The notes under the pieces were generated by a model. It had not been told where the DNA came from and did no database searches. It saw only the letters and a list, made by a program, of their open reading frames with translations. Below are positions 1-11,090 of a DNA stretch of 64,000 nt, piece by piece; within the stretch, counting starts at the first letter, position 1, and each line of letters opens with the position of its first letter. The stretch is taken from positions 13,365,425 through 13,429,424 of the forward strand of contig NC_060108.1 of assembly GCF_021155765.1 (NCBI RefSeq), in the 5' to 3' direction. The position numbers and the translations under genes are program-made. Source of the stretch: Diprion similis. Its lineage: Eukaryota > Arthropoda > Insecta > Hymenoptera > Diprionidae.

Positions 1-1218
1 TACATATAAATATACATATAATACAAGGCGCGTACACCTACGTAAAATACGTTTAGCATAAACATATATAATAGTAACTTAAATAAATAAGCTAGAACGC
101 ATTATTATCGATGTAAACGTTGTATAACGTAGCACTATACGTACTGCTAGTATGTAAGATTTATAAGATAAATAAGAAAAAACATTCAAAACAAACAAAA
201 AAAAAAAAAAACAATAATAAAAAAATAAAATAATTCTATTCTAGCGACGTTTGATATAGTGCATACTGACGAATCATGCGTGACTATACATAACATATAT
301 AAGACATCTATAAACGACGCACGCTGCGTAGGTTCATCAGTAAATAAAAATAATTTCTGCTGACCTGTACCGATATTGTACGTGTTAGGGATTGAACGAC
401 ACTTCAAACAAACGGCTATACGTATAATATTTAATCACGTATATGTATTATAGAATCTGTGAAAATGCATAATGAATAATGATGATGTTAATGAAAAATG
501 ATCGTGGTTCGCGCTCACTGTCCAAAAGCAAAAAAAAAAAAAAAAGTAAAAAAAAAAACACAAAAAAAAATGAATTGAAAAATAATAACAATAACAATAA
601 TAATAACGGAAATAATAAAACAGTAATAATAATGATAATGATAACAATAATAATATAGTACCGCTTGTGAATGAAATTCGCTTCAAATTTTCTGTACATA
701 TTGTATAATCCGTGTATAAATATGATTATATAATTACATATATACATAATACCCTACCATTTTAGATGATAAGTACGTTAACGAATCATTATATCTATAT
801 AACTTCAACAATAAACCATTATTATTATGATGGCGAGAAATTCATAATGCTATATAATACACTTCTAGCCCTTATCAATGAAACTGGCTGAAACTCCTTT
901 GTGGCTCTAAAGTGGCTCAAAGTGATCTTACAAACAGGAAGTCAGGATCATGAAGTAATATTATTCGTGAAAGAATATTATCCCACCTAACCAGTGCCGT
1001 GGTTCAGTGTTCCAAGATCAACCAGGTTGAATATTGTTCAAAGAACTAGTCGCTTCAAGATCGTGAGAAAGTTAGCGTCATGACAGAACCGTCTTAAACT
1101 CTATTGTAAATGTTCATATGATAAATCAGAAACTGTTACGACACAGTGCAGAGTGTAATTTATTACGTGATTTACCTTATAAATACGATATAATATATAT
1201 AAAATCACAAGTTAAATG

Positions 1219-1348
1219 ACAAAACTACGAATCATCAGGTATACTAGATAAAAAATCATACGTCAATTGTGTAGTTGAATATATGATTTTTGATCTGAAG
1301 TGGATCTGACATATTTGTGATATCTGATGATTCGTGCTTTTGTAGTTT
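1219..1348. repeat. Imperfect inverted repeat (hairpin), possible MITE
   Basis: The left arm begins with AAAACTACGAATCATCA near 1221 and the right arm contains TGATGATTCGTG then TTTTGTAGTTT at 1325-1348. An inner pair, GATAAAAAATCATA (about 1247) and TATGATTTTTGATC (about 1281), matches at 13 of 14 positions. The arms are separated by an unpaired insertion on the right side. The structure could be a small non-autonomous DNA transposon or a transcribed hairpin; no target-site duplication was identified. Confidence 0.5.
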
Positions 1349-2074
1349 CTTATAAAATATAATAAGTCTTGTATAAATTACAGGCTGAATTCTCCCTTAG
1401 CATTTTATGATTTATCACATGGAAATTTTCAGTAAAGAATGCAAGCAGTTGAAAATCTTAATTAAGCCGCTTACTGACCCAATCAGCAATTGTCGACTGC
1501 TCGCGTGTGCGCATGATTCAAGTTTAAAAACGAAGTAAGAGTGTAAGCGTGTAGTTTTCCTCTATGAAACGTTATCACCGAAGTGCATATTACATGAGCT
1601 TTTGTCAACGTTCGACGTTCCTTCAAGCATTGCTATATGTAGAAGAGTGAAACGGATTCGCAAGCTATAACATTTTTCTGATTATACGGTCATCTGCACA
1701 CTGCAAGCCGTTAAATATTCATGCTACTTTAAACTTTGGTTGATTAATCTTCGTCAAATAAAACTTGTCAACTTCGCAGCTTGCTTCTCGATTCGTTTGC
1801 TGGTAGTTGTGGAAGACGAAAGTGAGGAGTTCCGCGATTACACTGCATATTGTGATTGAAAAGCCAGTTTCATACCCTACCGAGCACTTGAAGATCATCG
1901 TCTACCAGTTTGGAATACAGCCATGACTGCACTCGTCGTGACAAGTTTTATATATGGAATTCCAAAATGCCGAAAGCCTCAGTAGCTGCATGGTGTGTAT
2001 CGTGATGGAAGCTTTCGTCAATGCATAACAGTATAATATCATAATCATGAATCATGAAGGATCATGAGGAGGGA

Positions 2075-2466
2075 AAGGAATTCTTGAACCAAGAAGATAG
2101 ATTTCATTGGAGTTCCATCACTTCAATTTAGTATACTTTATTTGTTGCAACTACGATGACTGCAATTCAACAATTTCTATTCAGTTAGTTTATCAAAGTG
2201 ATTTAGTCAAGCGAATTTCTTGATCTTGCGATCGAGTGGAGTATTGATTCCTTCGGTGAACTTTTTGATGTGTTTCCGAAATAGAGTCAACCAAATATCT
2301 CATTCGAAGTTCATGTATTGTTCCTCCAAGTCGCATCTTCGCGGTAACAGAAACAATTGGGTACTTCAATTAAAATAAGTATATGAATTTAGCCATCAAA
2401 TAATTTTCATCGATCGAATGCCATACTTTGTTAATCTAACCGGAGCTTAGTTGGCGTAAGCGGCTG
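2075..2466 (+). repeat. Dispersed repeat, copy 1 of 2
   Basis: This block is recognisably similar to 7191-7590. Both start GGAGGGAAA.GAATTC and share the stretch TTCAATTCAACAATTTC-like and GTGATTTAGTCAAGCG. They end with a long near-identical piece around CGATCGAATGCCATACTTTG. Similarity is roughly three quarters by eye, in the same orientation about 5.1 kb apart. No readable protein is shared, so this is best called an unclassified interspersed repeat, or the decayed remains of a duplication. Confidence 0.6.
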
Positions 2467-2499
2467 AATCAGTTGCAATAATTTGTTGAAGAAGTAAAA

Positions 2500-3020
2500 T
2501 AAACACCACATGCTTTGAAACAAGTACAGAATATATTCACCGTAAGCATGAGGGTACTAGTACTACAAACGGCCACTTGGTGGCGAACTTTCTCGCTACG
2601 GAAGTAGCTTCGGAGGTATTTATAAAACCGGGTAGTTCACTGGGAAGACTTTCATCGATGACGGGAAAGAAACTTGTCCTCAAGCCAATTAAAACTGATG
2701 AGAGCATTAAGCCAAGTCTCGAGTCAGCCAAATTGATATTGACTGCAAATAAATAAATAACCAAAAAAAAAACGCCACATGCTTTGAATCAAGTAGATAA
2801 TATATTCATCGTAAATATCGGTATATTAGTATCCTCAACGGCGACTAGCCGGTTAAGTTTCTCGCTACGGAAGTGGCTTCAGCGATAGTTGTAGCACCGG
2901 GTAGGCGAATGGGAAGTTAGACACGAATAACGTAAGATAAATGTTATCAGACCTTTTACGAAGGAAGCTCATTACCAAAGTTCGAGTTATCGCAATTGAG
3001 AGTGACTACAAATAAATAAT
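2500..3020 (+). repeat. Diverged tandem duplication, about 267-bp unit
   Basis: Two adjacent copies (about 2500-2764 and 2767-3020) both begin CACATGCTTTGAA and share TTTCTCGCTACGGAAGT, CTTC and CACCGGGTAG/AACCGGGTAG blocks. Both end in a TGACTGCAAATAAATAA or GACTACAAATAAATAA tail. The first copy keeps a plus-strand open frame through 2764 containing ANFLATEVASEVFIKPG. The second copy is broken by stops in that frame. It could be an eroded coding or retroposed sequence; I do not recognise the protein. Confidence 0.5.
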
Positions 3021-4934
3021 AACCTTTAAAACATGTTCGATTTATACTTCTACACATACATTAAAAACTTTTCGAGTCTTATCCATAATATGTCGAGTAA
3101 ATCCCACAAAATTTAGAGGCAACAGAATTATAAATGATATTATTTGGATAATACGTTGCGTGCGGGCGAATAACTCTAATTTTCAGTAAATGCAAAAGAT
3201 TTTTGTAATAAATTTCCGACAAAAGTACTTCATCGAATTAAGCAGATATTGCGTTCGCCGCATTTGACTAAAGCATTTAGTTATATCAAACGAATATCAC
3301 TTGACTCAAATAATCCTTTCCTTCCATGCATACATTGACGCGAAGGCCGGTACAGAAATATTGTAACATAAGACGGGAAGTCGATATGTACCTAGTATCA
3401 AACAGTGCAAGTTGATAAGACATGGTGCTTATGAGCAGTGCACGATTTACTGTGCTCGATTCCACGCCATGATTATGTTACAGATTGGTAATGGGTTGAT
3501 TGGCTGGGGTGGTATATCAGCTCGGCAGTTAAACTGCCTTTTAGTAGCCGACACAAACTGCAGTCGGTAGTTTTGCCAACAGACATTCAGCGCATCGCTG
3601 TTGAAACGGCGAAGATTGTCAAATCACGTTGCGTTCGGTTTAGGTTCTGGAAATGAGGAAACGTGAATAACAGAACTGGTATCAGAGCTATTCAATTTTT
3701 ACTGCATTCGATAATCACGGTGTTGTTTTGGTCTCTGGTGAGGACAGGTGAAAAATACGTGCTTCAAACTGTGATATGTGCGTTTTAATAGTCAAGATAG
3801 CTGCATTAGCTCATAAAATCACAACTCGAGTAAGGGGGTATCAAATGGACTGAAAGACGATACGAACAACGTTTAAACTAGTCGCGTAAAACAGTAACGT
3901 GATGTAAAACCGCGTTTATGGTCACGATTTATTACTGCATCCATCCGTCCGCCGAAGAAACAACTCGATAAGTCGGATTTAAGGTGATTGAGATATACCA
4001 AGACTTGTGGGTTCGAGTTTTGGCTCCTTTTCTTTTTTTGCATCCCGTAGATTATAGTCACATCTGCTATAATTCATCCCACTTTTCAATTACGATAAAC
4101 GTCTTATCTGAGTCTAAGTTATTAATTTGAATTACATATTCAGCATGACCTCGCAGGGTATAACTAACTTCCGGCTCAACTTCCACCTGGGACTCAAAGC
4201 CAATTTTTGTTATGACTCGGTATGAATAGTTAACTTACATGACAAACAGGAGTAACATGGCCTTATAGTTACGTTTTAGATTCGCATTAAACACCGTTTC
4301 TCAAAATACCAGAAGGATCAATGGAATCATTGAAGATTTACCTCTTTCTGGTTTATTAATCTTGCGATCATTAGACATTTTTTTCTTGTAATTACACGGA
4401 AATGATCAAACAACTCTTTTTTTTCCAAAGAACTTCCAAGTTGAAAAATGCAAGACATTTATCACGATGCATAAATTTATATAGGCCCGTTTTGTCGCAG
4501 CAAACGCGAACACTGGCTTCCTTAATCATAAAGTGATTCTTCATGGAAAAACTTTCACCTTCATAGTCAAGACGAGTTAAAGTTTTTTATCGATTGGGTC
4601 CACCGCGACCTGCATGATGGATTTAAGTAATACCCTCCCGATTTCCACAATTTTACGGGTTTAAGTACTGGAAAAATCGTGTTCAAGAGTGTGTGCATCT
4701 GGACAACTAGCACCACTCGTGGGCAAAAAAAGCCCCATTGGTTGAAAAGTTCACTGTGACCTTACATGGTTGAATTTAGAATAATAGAGACTATGTAGTC
4801 TGATAATATCTACATGCGTTCCTTGATTTTTACGGTATCTAGCTTATCTATAGCCATGTATTACAACACCCTGCAAAATCTTTCAGGGCGATCTATGACC
4901 CCGTTGAACAGTTTTTAAAAGTCGTGACCCGATG

Positions 4935-5290
4935 TCCGAATCGTCAAGCTGCGATTGCGTTTAGCCTCAAAGGCCATGCACACACCCAACTTGCGTTATC
5001 ACGCAGGCGGGATTTCCTTGGTAACTGGAACGCGTGCGCGCGTATTTAACATCGACCGAGCCTTCCCCGTGCTAAAAGCTCATTCCTATCCTGCTAGTCC
5101 GGGTTGTCGTGTCGCCGTGTTCACCGGGTTCAACCCTCGGCTTGTTGCGTGAGCTACGCAGCAGTGGGTGAGTGAAGGTTCTTAGTGACGTTCCCTTCAT
5201 CCTTGAGATAATGCAGAGGGGCTGGCCGTGATATCACGTGGAAGGGCTGTATCACCCCTCGGAGATGGCCAGGCCATCCGGATCACTGAC
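4935..5290. other. GC-rich island in AT-rich DNA
   Basis: Roughly 350 bases stand out by GC content and CpG density (ACGCGTGCGCGCG near 5031, GGTTGTCGTGTCGCCGTGTTCACCGG near 5103). An open plus-strand frame runs to 5152 but lacks a convincing ATG or splice context. A GTGAGTGAAGG motif near 5168 resembles a donor. It may be a 5' exon or promoter of a non-coding or unrecognised transcript. Confidence 0.3.
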
Positions 5291-5488
5291 AATAGGATGT
5301 AATTTTGCGCAAAAATATTCTGCGAGGTGCAAACGGGGTGCAACCCAAAAGTGCAATTGTAATTGTCGGTGAAATCTCATCTCTTGTGGAATTTTGTGGA
5401 TATTTCTTACTTTTTTATCTTCGGGAAAAATTTGTGCACAGATGTATGAATATAGTTAATGATTTTTGTGGTTTGATTTTTTTTTACC

Positions 5489-5490
<2 letters not shown>

Positions 5491-5545
<55 letters not shown>
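5491..5545 (-). repeat. T55 homopolymer tract
   Basis: Fifty-five uninterrupted T residues, preceded by a second T-run at 5477-5485. On the minus strand this reads as a poly(A) tail, as left by a retroposed transcript whose body would lie to the right (above 5546). No clear target-site duplication or recognisable retroposon body was found. The length may be affected by sequencing or assembly error. Confidence 0.7.
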
Positions 5546-5547
<2 letters not shown>

Positions 5548-6582
5548 TTGGAATTGCTCAACCCTGGATTCAGAGATTACGATTTTTGCTAAGTTACTCA
5601 TTGTATTCAACTTCTTGTTTTTCGAGTAAATTCAATTCGAGACTAAAACAGACACGTGAAAGATAACATATTTTTCATTCGGAATTTGTGAGAGATTATT
5701 GTTTTTCATAAAGAAAATTTTATCTCGTGAAATGACATTCGAATAACATTTGTTTTACTTGATAAACATTTTTCGATTAGAATAAAATCGCTATTTCATT
5801 AAAAATACAGAATTTATCAGGTTATTCCGTAAATAAGAATGTAGGTTTCAAACTCAAGGAATTTTTTGGGCGGCATACAAGTGTGAAACCAAGAAATCAA
5901 GTATCTCTTTCTTTTTATTTCTGAATTATCATTTTAACGAGTCCAATTGACGATTGAAAAGCAAGTAACTGTTATTACGTAATGCTGCGATATTCTCACG
6001 AAAATTTTCGTATTAAGAAAACAAAGATTACAGTCGATGTAAATATTGGCTGATAATTAGCTGGTTCACAACCTACTGTGATTTCGACCTCGGCAGAATT
6101 AGCAATTCAGCGGATTTTAACGATGATTGTTGAATGAACCAATGCCCTCAATATTGTTTATCAGCTTGCAGAAAACGAAGTCGGTCAACCAGAATCCATA
6201 ATTTATTTCTGCACTAACAGTTGACTTCGTTAATAAAAAGGTACTAACAATGCAGCAAGGACTATAGAGTTTAAAAAAATAAGTCAGAATTGTCCAGGTT
6301 CAAAAAAGTACAACGTTCATTGCTGAGTATTTGAGTAAAACAAATATTCACTGTATAATTTGAAAGAACAGCTTATTCAAAAATATATCAAATTCAAACT
6401 CATGTTTTTAAACTACGGCTATAAATTTCATACAAGAGAATAATTTATTTATTTGCTTTCAAGATAGCAAGATTATTATTTTACTACAAACAAGTAATTT
6501 TTCTTAGATTGAAATAATTTCTTCTTTGAATGTGAACACTTTGAAGTATGATCGAAATTTGACTAATGATAATTCTTTCTAG

Positions 6583-6678
6583 GCACGAGCATCCCGGGAA
6601 TCAGGATTCGTAGATAGAGAGCAGAAAAGATTTATAAAGCTATCCGACCTGCAAGTAAATTCTGTTGAACATCGCTAA
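6583..6678 (+). other. Orphan exon-like open segment
   Basis: A good acceptor (TTCTTTCTAG) ends at 6582. The following 31 codons are open, begin ARASRESGFVDREQKRFIKL, contain LSDLQVNSVEHR and end at TAA 6676-6678. The composition is coding-like against the AT-rich background. No partner exon was identified. It lies upstream of the DUF229 first coding exon and might instead be a 5' UTR exon of that gene. Confidence 0.2.
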
Positions 6679-6957
6679 GGATAAGGATATCTACCACCGA
6701 TTGACGATTTGCAACCGCAAGTGGGAGATGCAATTCCTCGGTGATAATGCATTTGATACTACATGTAGTTCCAAGTAACGGTCAGTGATTAAGCCTATCA
6801 ACGTTACAGCCTTCGAGCCTCGCATATCTCCACCCCATGTTCAATAGCATGATATTTTCGGAGCAATAATTCAAATAAGTATAATAATGCGCGCTGCTGC
6901 ATGTGTCGCCCTGTCTGCTAACAATTGCTATTCATCGATTCTCAAAGTCGGGACGAA

Positions 6958-9900
6958 ATGGACGGTGGTAATCAGTATAATGAGAAGGTAGGTGTACGTC
7001 CAGTCTTCTTGCAGGGTCAGACTGATATGCTGGTAACAAATTTTGAAAACAGCTCCACGTAGAGTGCATTTAAACTCATTATATAACTTGTGCTCTCATT
7101 TTTTAAGTTGCCTAGTATAGTAGCCCCGTATATACATATACTATATATTATGATGATTTCTTTCCGACTATTTTTTTCAGTCCCCACACGGAGGGAAAAG
7201 AATTCGTGAACCAACAAAATAGATTTTGTTGAAGTTCATTTGCTTCAATCTAGTATCCCTTATTCGTTTCAAAAACGATGACTTCAATTCAACAATTTCG
7301 ATTTAGTTAGTTTGTCGGAGTGATTTAGTCAAGCGGATTCCTTGATTCAACAAAAGCCTTTCTTGTCACGATCGGATGAAGTATTGATTCAAGTGAACAT
7401 TTTCAAGTATATATCATTCAAATTGAGATAACTAAACGACGTTTCATTTGAAGTTTATGTATTTTTTCTCTAAGTCGTGTGTTCCTTGAAAAATTAGGTA
7501 CTTCAATTAAAATAAGTATATGAATTTAGCCATCAAAAAATTTACATCGATCGAATGCCATACTTTGTTAATCTAACCGAAGCTTGTTTGACGTAACCGG
7601 TTGAACCAAAGAATCAAATTGAATAAAATCAAATGGAATAAATCCAATGGAGCAGATCGAATGGATCGGATCGAATCGAAAAAAATCGAATTCCTATGGA
7701 CTATCAATAATTTAAACCGTTTGATATAATAAACCATAAAAATTTTATACGTCAAGTAAGTCAAAGTTCGATATACCTAGAAATATTAATCTGAGCATTT
7801 AGGTCTAGAGGAACTTTCTTTTAGGAGATTAAATTTCCAAAAAAATTCTACTTTACATTTTTTCGGTAAAGTTGATCATTTCGTGGATAACAACGAAAAA
7901 ACGAGAATTTTAAGTAAAAATAAACTATAGTGAGCCGTACCATCTCATCAATGTGATAATATAAAATGCCACTGAGTTATGGAATTTTGAAAAAAAAAAA
8001 TTTCGATTTAGGTGTATTTTGTATGGAAAATCTTTTCACGCCCAGGGAAGGTACTTAATATTAATATTAAGGGCGATAACTTTGAGGAAATTTTTTGTTC
8101 GACATATCCAACAAACTTGTAGGTGGGGACTGAAAAACAATAGTCGAAAACAAAATCACCCCAATATATATATATATATATATTATACCCCAATACATAT
8201 ATATTATATAATTGATATTAGATATTAATATTACACAGTATACAATTCGACTGAATAGCCACGCCGGAATCGCAATTAATTGAAAGTATACACTAAGCAC
8301 TAATTTTTAATGTTCCGTGATCGCATGAAATTATTATTCGATTTCCTTTCCTCTGCCGCACTAGGTACTGTCACGCTATAATGGGACCGTGGAAACGGAT
8401 CAACGCTGCAGACTTCTTAGGGACATGGACCAGGACGAAAATCATTATGTACTCATTGAAACCAATGATAAAAGAGGGAATTCTCGTCTCCGTAAATGGC
8501 TTATCGGTTTACTCATTTGCCTCTGTGCTTCCCTTGTGATAGTCAACAGTTTTACGTACAGACAATTCATCTCATCTCATTCCACACCGCGGTTTCACAA
8601 CCTGATCCGAGGTAAGTGGCATTAGTAATTTGAAGAAATCAACGGATGTTACATTAAGAATTGATCAGGAAGAACAAAGTCGAAAGCTCCTACCGACTGA
8701 CAGATCAACTTTTAATTTGTTATAGTTTATGATTGTAGTATAATCGATGGACTGTTAAATTCTAGTTTATTCCCATTTTGTTTTGATGGTTGACTTTGAC
8801 GATTGCAGTATGGTCTCAATGCCCGCCATTGTCCCATTTTGTTCATTATCAATGACTGTAAAATTCCCTGATGCATTCCCACTCAATGACAGTTGATATC
8901 AATTGTTGTCGTCAAATTGAGAGAGCACGCGATGACCCCTTATCAAAACTTATCATTCATTTACAGTAGAGCAATGGGGAGTATTGACACCCATTTACAG
9001 TGGAATACTGACATTCAGTAGTGCGAAAGTGTCCTGAATTAATTATTCTTATTATAATTCTGCAAAGTGAGTAATTAATCAGTCGTTAACTCTTTAGAGA
9101 ATGAGATCGAGGTCGATAGTAGCGATGCGGATGTGCCGATGGGTCCGGTTCCTGGTTTCGTCGTGCGGACATCAGGCTGCCGAATTCCATCATTCGAGGT
9201 GATGGACGAGAGCATCAGGCGATACTTCCAGGAAACGACGGAGTTCCAGTGCAATGCCGGCACTCACCTACCCCTGGTCGACTCGAACCTCACATCGCTG
9301 TTCGTGGACCCGAAAGCGAAAGCATATTTCTACAATGACACCGAACCTGTGCAGTGTTGCTGGAGTAAATTCTGGAGATCGGAGGGTAATGACAACAGTA
9401 TTAGGTACGTGGCAAGCGAGTGAATCTACAGAACAGTTTACATGCTAAGATCTTCGGTTTCATCTTCCAGCTACGAATCAACGTGCCAAAATTTCGTTAA
9501 CTCGACCAGGATCAAGGACGGGGAATTCGTCAAGGTCAAGTGCGAGAGAAAAGGAAAAGAGGTGTACACGGACTATCATGCGTTTGTACCGCGTAAGGAG
9601 TCGGTCGAAAATAGGTGCGGGTCTTCACCCGCGCCCGGGCCGGGTTCCGGGCGTCTCAGTGTCCTCATCTTGGGGTTGGATTCGGTTTCGAGGCTCAATT
9701 TTCACCGGACAATGCCGAAGACCGTTGCGGCGCTGCAAGGTCTTGGGGCCGTGGAGATGATGGGATACAACAAGGTCGGCGATAACACCTTTCCCAACTT
9801 GGTACCCGTGCTGTCCGGGTTGTCCGAAGAGGAGTTGACCATCGCTTGCTGGACTACGAAGAAGAAAACATTCGACGACTGCCCTTTCATATGGAGCAAC

Positions 9901-11001
9901 TTCAGCGCCGCAGGGTACCGCACTGTTCTCGGCGAAGACGCCTGCAGTATAACCACATTCAACTACCTGAAGTCCGGATTCAAGAACGAGCCAACGGACT
10001 ACTATTTACGGCCGTATTGCATCGCGACCGAGAACGGCATCGGCAACACGCACAAGCTGAACGCGGACTTGTGCGTGGGCACCAGAATGACCTTCGACAA
10101 TCTGTTGGCCTACTCTCGAAAGGTCGCTGAGGAGTTCGCGAAGGATTCATATTTCGCTTTTTTCTGGCAGGCAAGCTTGACTCACGACTTTGTTACCTAC
10201 TCGAAATTCGGCGACGAGTCCTACCGGCGGTTCATCGACCAAGCAGCCGACGATGGCCTCCTCGAACACACCGCTCTGATCGTAATGAGCGACCACGGTA
10301 TTAGGTGGGGCAGCTTCCGACAGACTTATCAGGGCTACGTGGAAGAGAGGCTACCCTTCGTGTTCATCGCTTTACCGAGGTGGTGGAGAGAAAAGTTTCC
10401 TAGCGCTTGGGCCAACTTCAGACGAAACTCACGGAGTCTTACGACACCGTTCGACCTCCACGAGACCCTACAGCACATCCTGAGGCCGGAGGAACTCGAG
10501 GAAGATAAGCTCAAGGAAAGATCACGGCGAATATTGACGGAGAGGAACACGCCCCGCGGCCTCAGCTGGTTCCTTCCAATTCCTGATCACCGGAACTGCT
10601 CCATGGCCGGCATTCCTGGCCAATGGTGCATGTGCCATCTCAGCCAGAGTACCCCGACCACTGACCCCATGGTCCAGCAGGCCGTTGGCTTTTTGGTCAA
10701 TGAATTGAACCGCCTGCTGCAAAGCTATCCTCAGTGCGCGGTTTTGAAGCTCAAGTCTATTTTAAACTCTAAGGTGTGGGGTGCCCAGTCTCATAAATCG
10801 GACAAAGCTGCTCCGGCGACTGACTACTCCATTACGATTCAGACCCAGCCTGGTGACGCTATTTTTGAGGCCTCCATTCGACATCGAGCTGAAGACTTGA
10901 GCCAAACCCTTGTCGGATCCATCAGCCGACTGAACCTGTACGGTAAACAGAGCGCCTGCGTTGATGACTTTAAAATGCGCCTGTACTGCTACTGTCCGTG
11001 A
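6958..11001 (+). CDS. DUF229 (sulfatase-like) type II membrane protein
   Basis: Four coding exons are proposed: 6958-6987, 8365-8611, 9098-9404 and 9471-11001, with stop TGA at 10999-11001. All have GT-AG borders and continuous phase, giving about 704 residues. A short N-terminal tail (begins MDGGNQYNEK) is followed by one hydrophobic segment at about 55-75 (WLIGLLICLCASLVIV), so the bulk should be lumenal or extracellular. The DUF229 domain, a member of the alkaline phosphatase/sulfatase superfamily, shows GLDSVSR (about 263-269), NTFPNLVPVLSG (about 300), FFWQASLTHD (about 424) and MSDHGIRWG (about 467-475), the usual metal-site regions of this fold. The C-terminus is Cys-rich (CMCHL, CVDDF, YCYCP). 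Substrate is unknown for this family in insects. The 10-codon first exon is inferred; if wrong, translation starts at Met 8425 and gives 674 residues. The gene is convergent with the DnaJ gene. Confidence 0.85.
6988..8364 (+). other. Intron 1 of the DUF229 gene (proposed)
   Basis: Between donor AAG|GTAGGT (6987/6988) and acceptor CTTTCCTCTGCCGCACTAG (8364). It contains the second dispersed repeat (7191-7590), a run of GGAATAAA/GATCGAATGG-like short repeats around 7610-7690, and an AT microsatellite at about 8164-8182. No further exon is supported. Confidence 0.45.
7191..7590 (+). repeat. Dispersed repeat, copy 2 of 2
   Basis: This is the partner of 2075-2466 in the same orientation. The best-conserved end (about 7495-7575) is nearly identical over about 75 bases, including AAAATAAGTATATGAATTTA and CGATCGAATGCCATACTTTG. 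It is diverged elsewhere and sits inside the proposed first intron of the DUF229 gene. Confidence 0.6.
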
Positions 11002-11090
11002 CATATCTCCCCCACACATATCTTCTACACACATGTCTCCCTCACACATATCTTCTACACACATATCTCCCCCACACATATCTCATGGAT
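11001..11090 (+). repeat. 15-bp minisatellite at the DUF229 stop codon
   Basis: Five and a half copies of a 15-bp unit, alternating between ACATATCTCCCCCAC-type and ACATATCTTCTACAC-type, so the true period is 30 bp. The array begins with the last base of the DUF229 stop codon, so it forms the first part of the 3' UTR. The unit is pyrimidine-rich on the plus strand. Confidence 0.85.

Larger units (their letters stand above)
1..6582. other. AT-rich region without a supported gene
   Basis: No continuous exon chain is visible on either strand. The first 800 bases are very AT-rich, with A-runs and AAT/AAC microsatellite-like stretches near 528-650. Short open frames here are low-complexity products (poly-F, poly-I, poly-L) and not genes. 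The stretch contains an imperfect hairpin (1219-1348), diverged duplicated blocks (2075-2466, 2500-3020), a GC-rich patch (about 4935-5290) and a T55 tract (5491-5545), each listed separately. It may include 5' non-coding exons of the DUF229 gene, but none can be fixed. Confidence 0.6.

Noticed and set aside
435-747. Hydrophobic proteins rich in Phe, Leu and Ile
   Set aside because: Products of A-runs and AAT microsatellites.
5118-5140. tRNA-like B box (GGGTTCAACCC)
   Set aside because: No acceptor stem, anticodon arm or A box can be paired around it.
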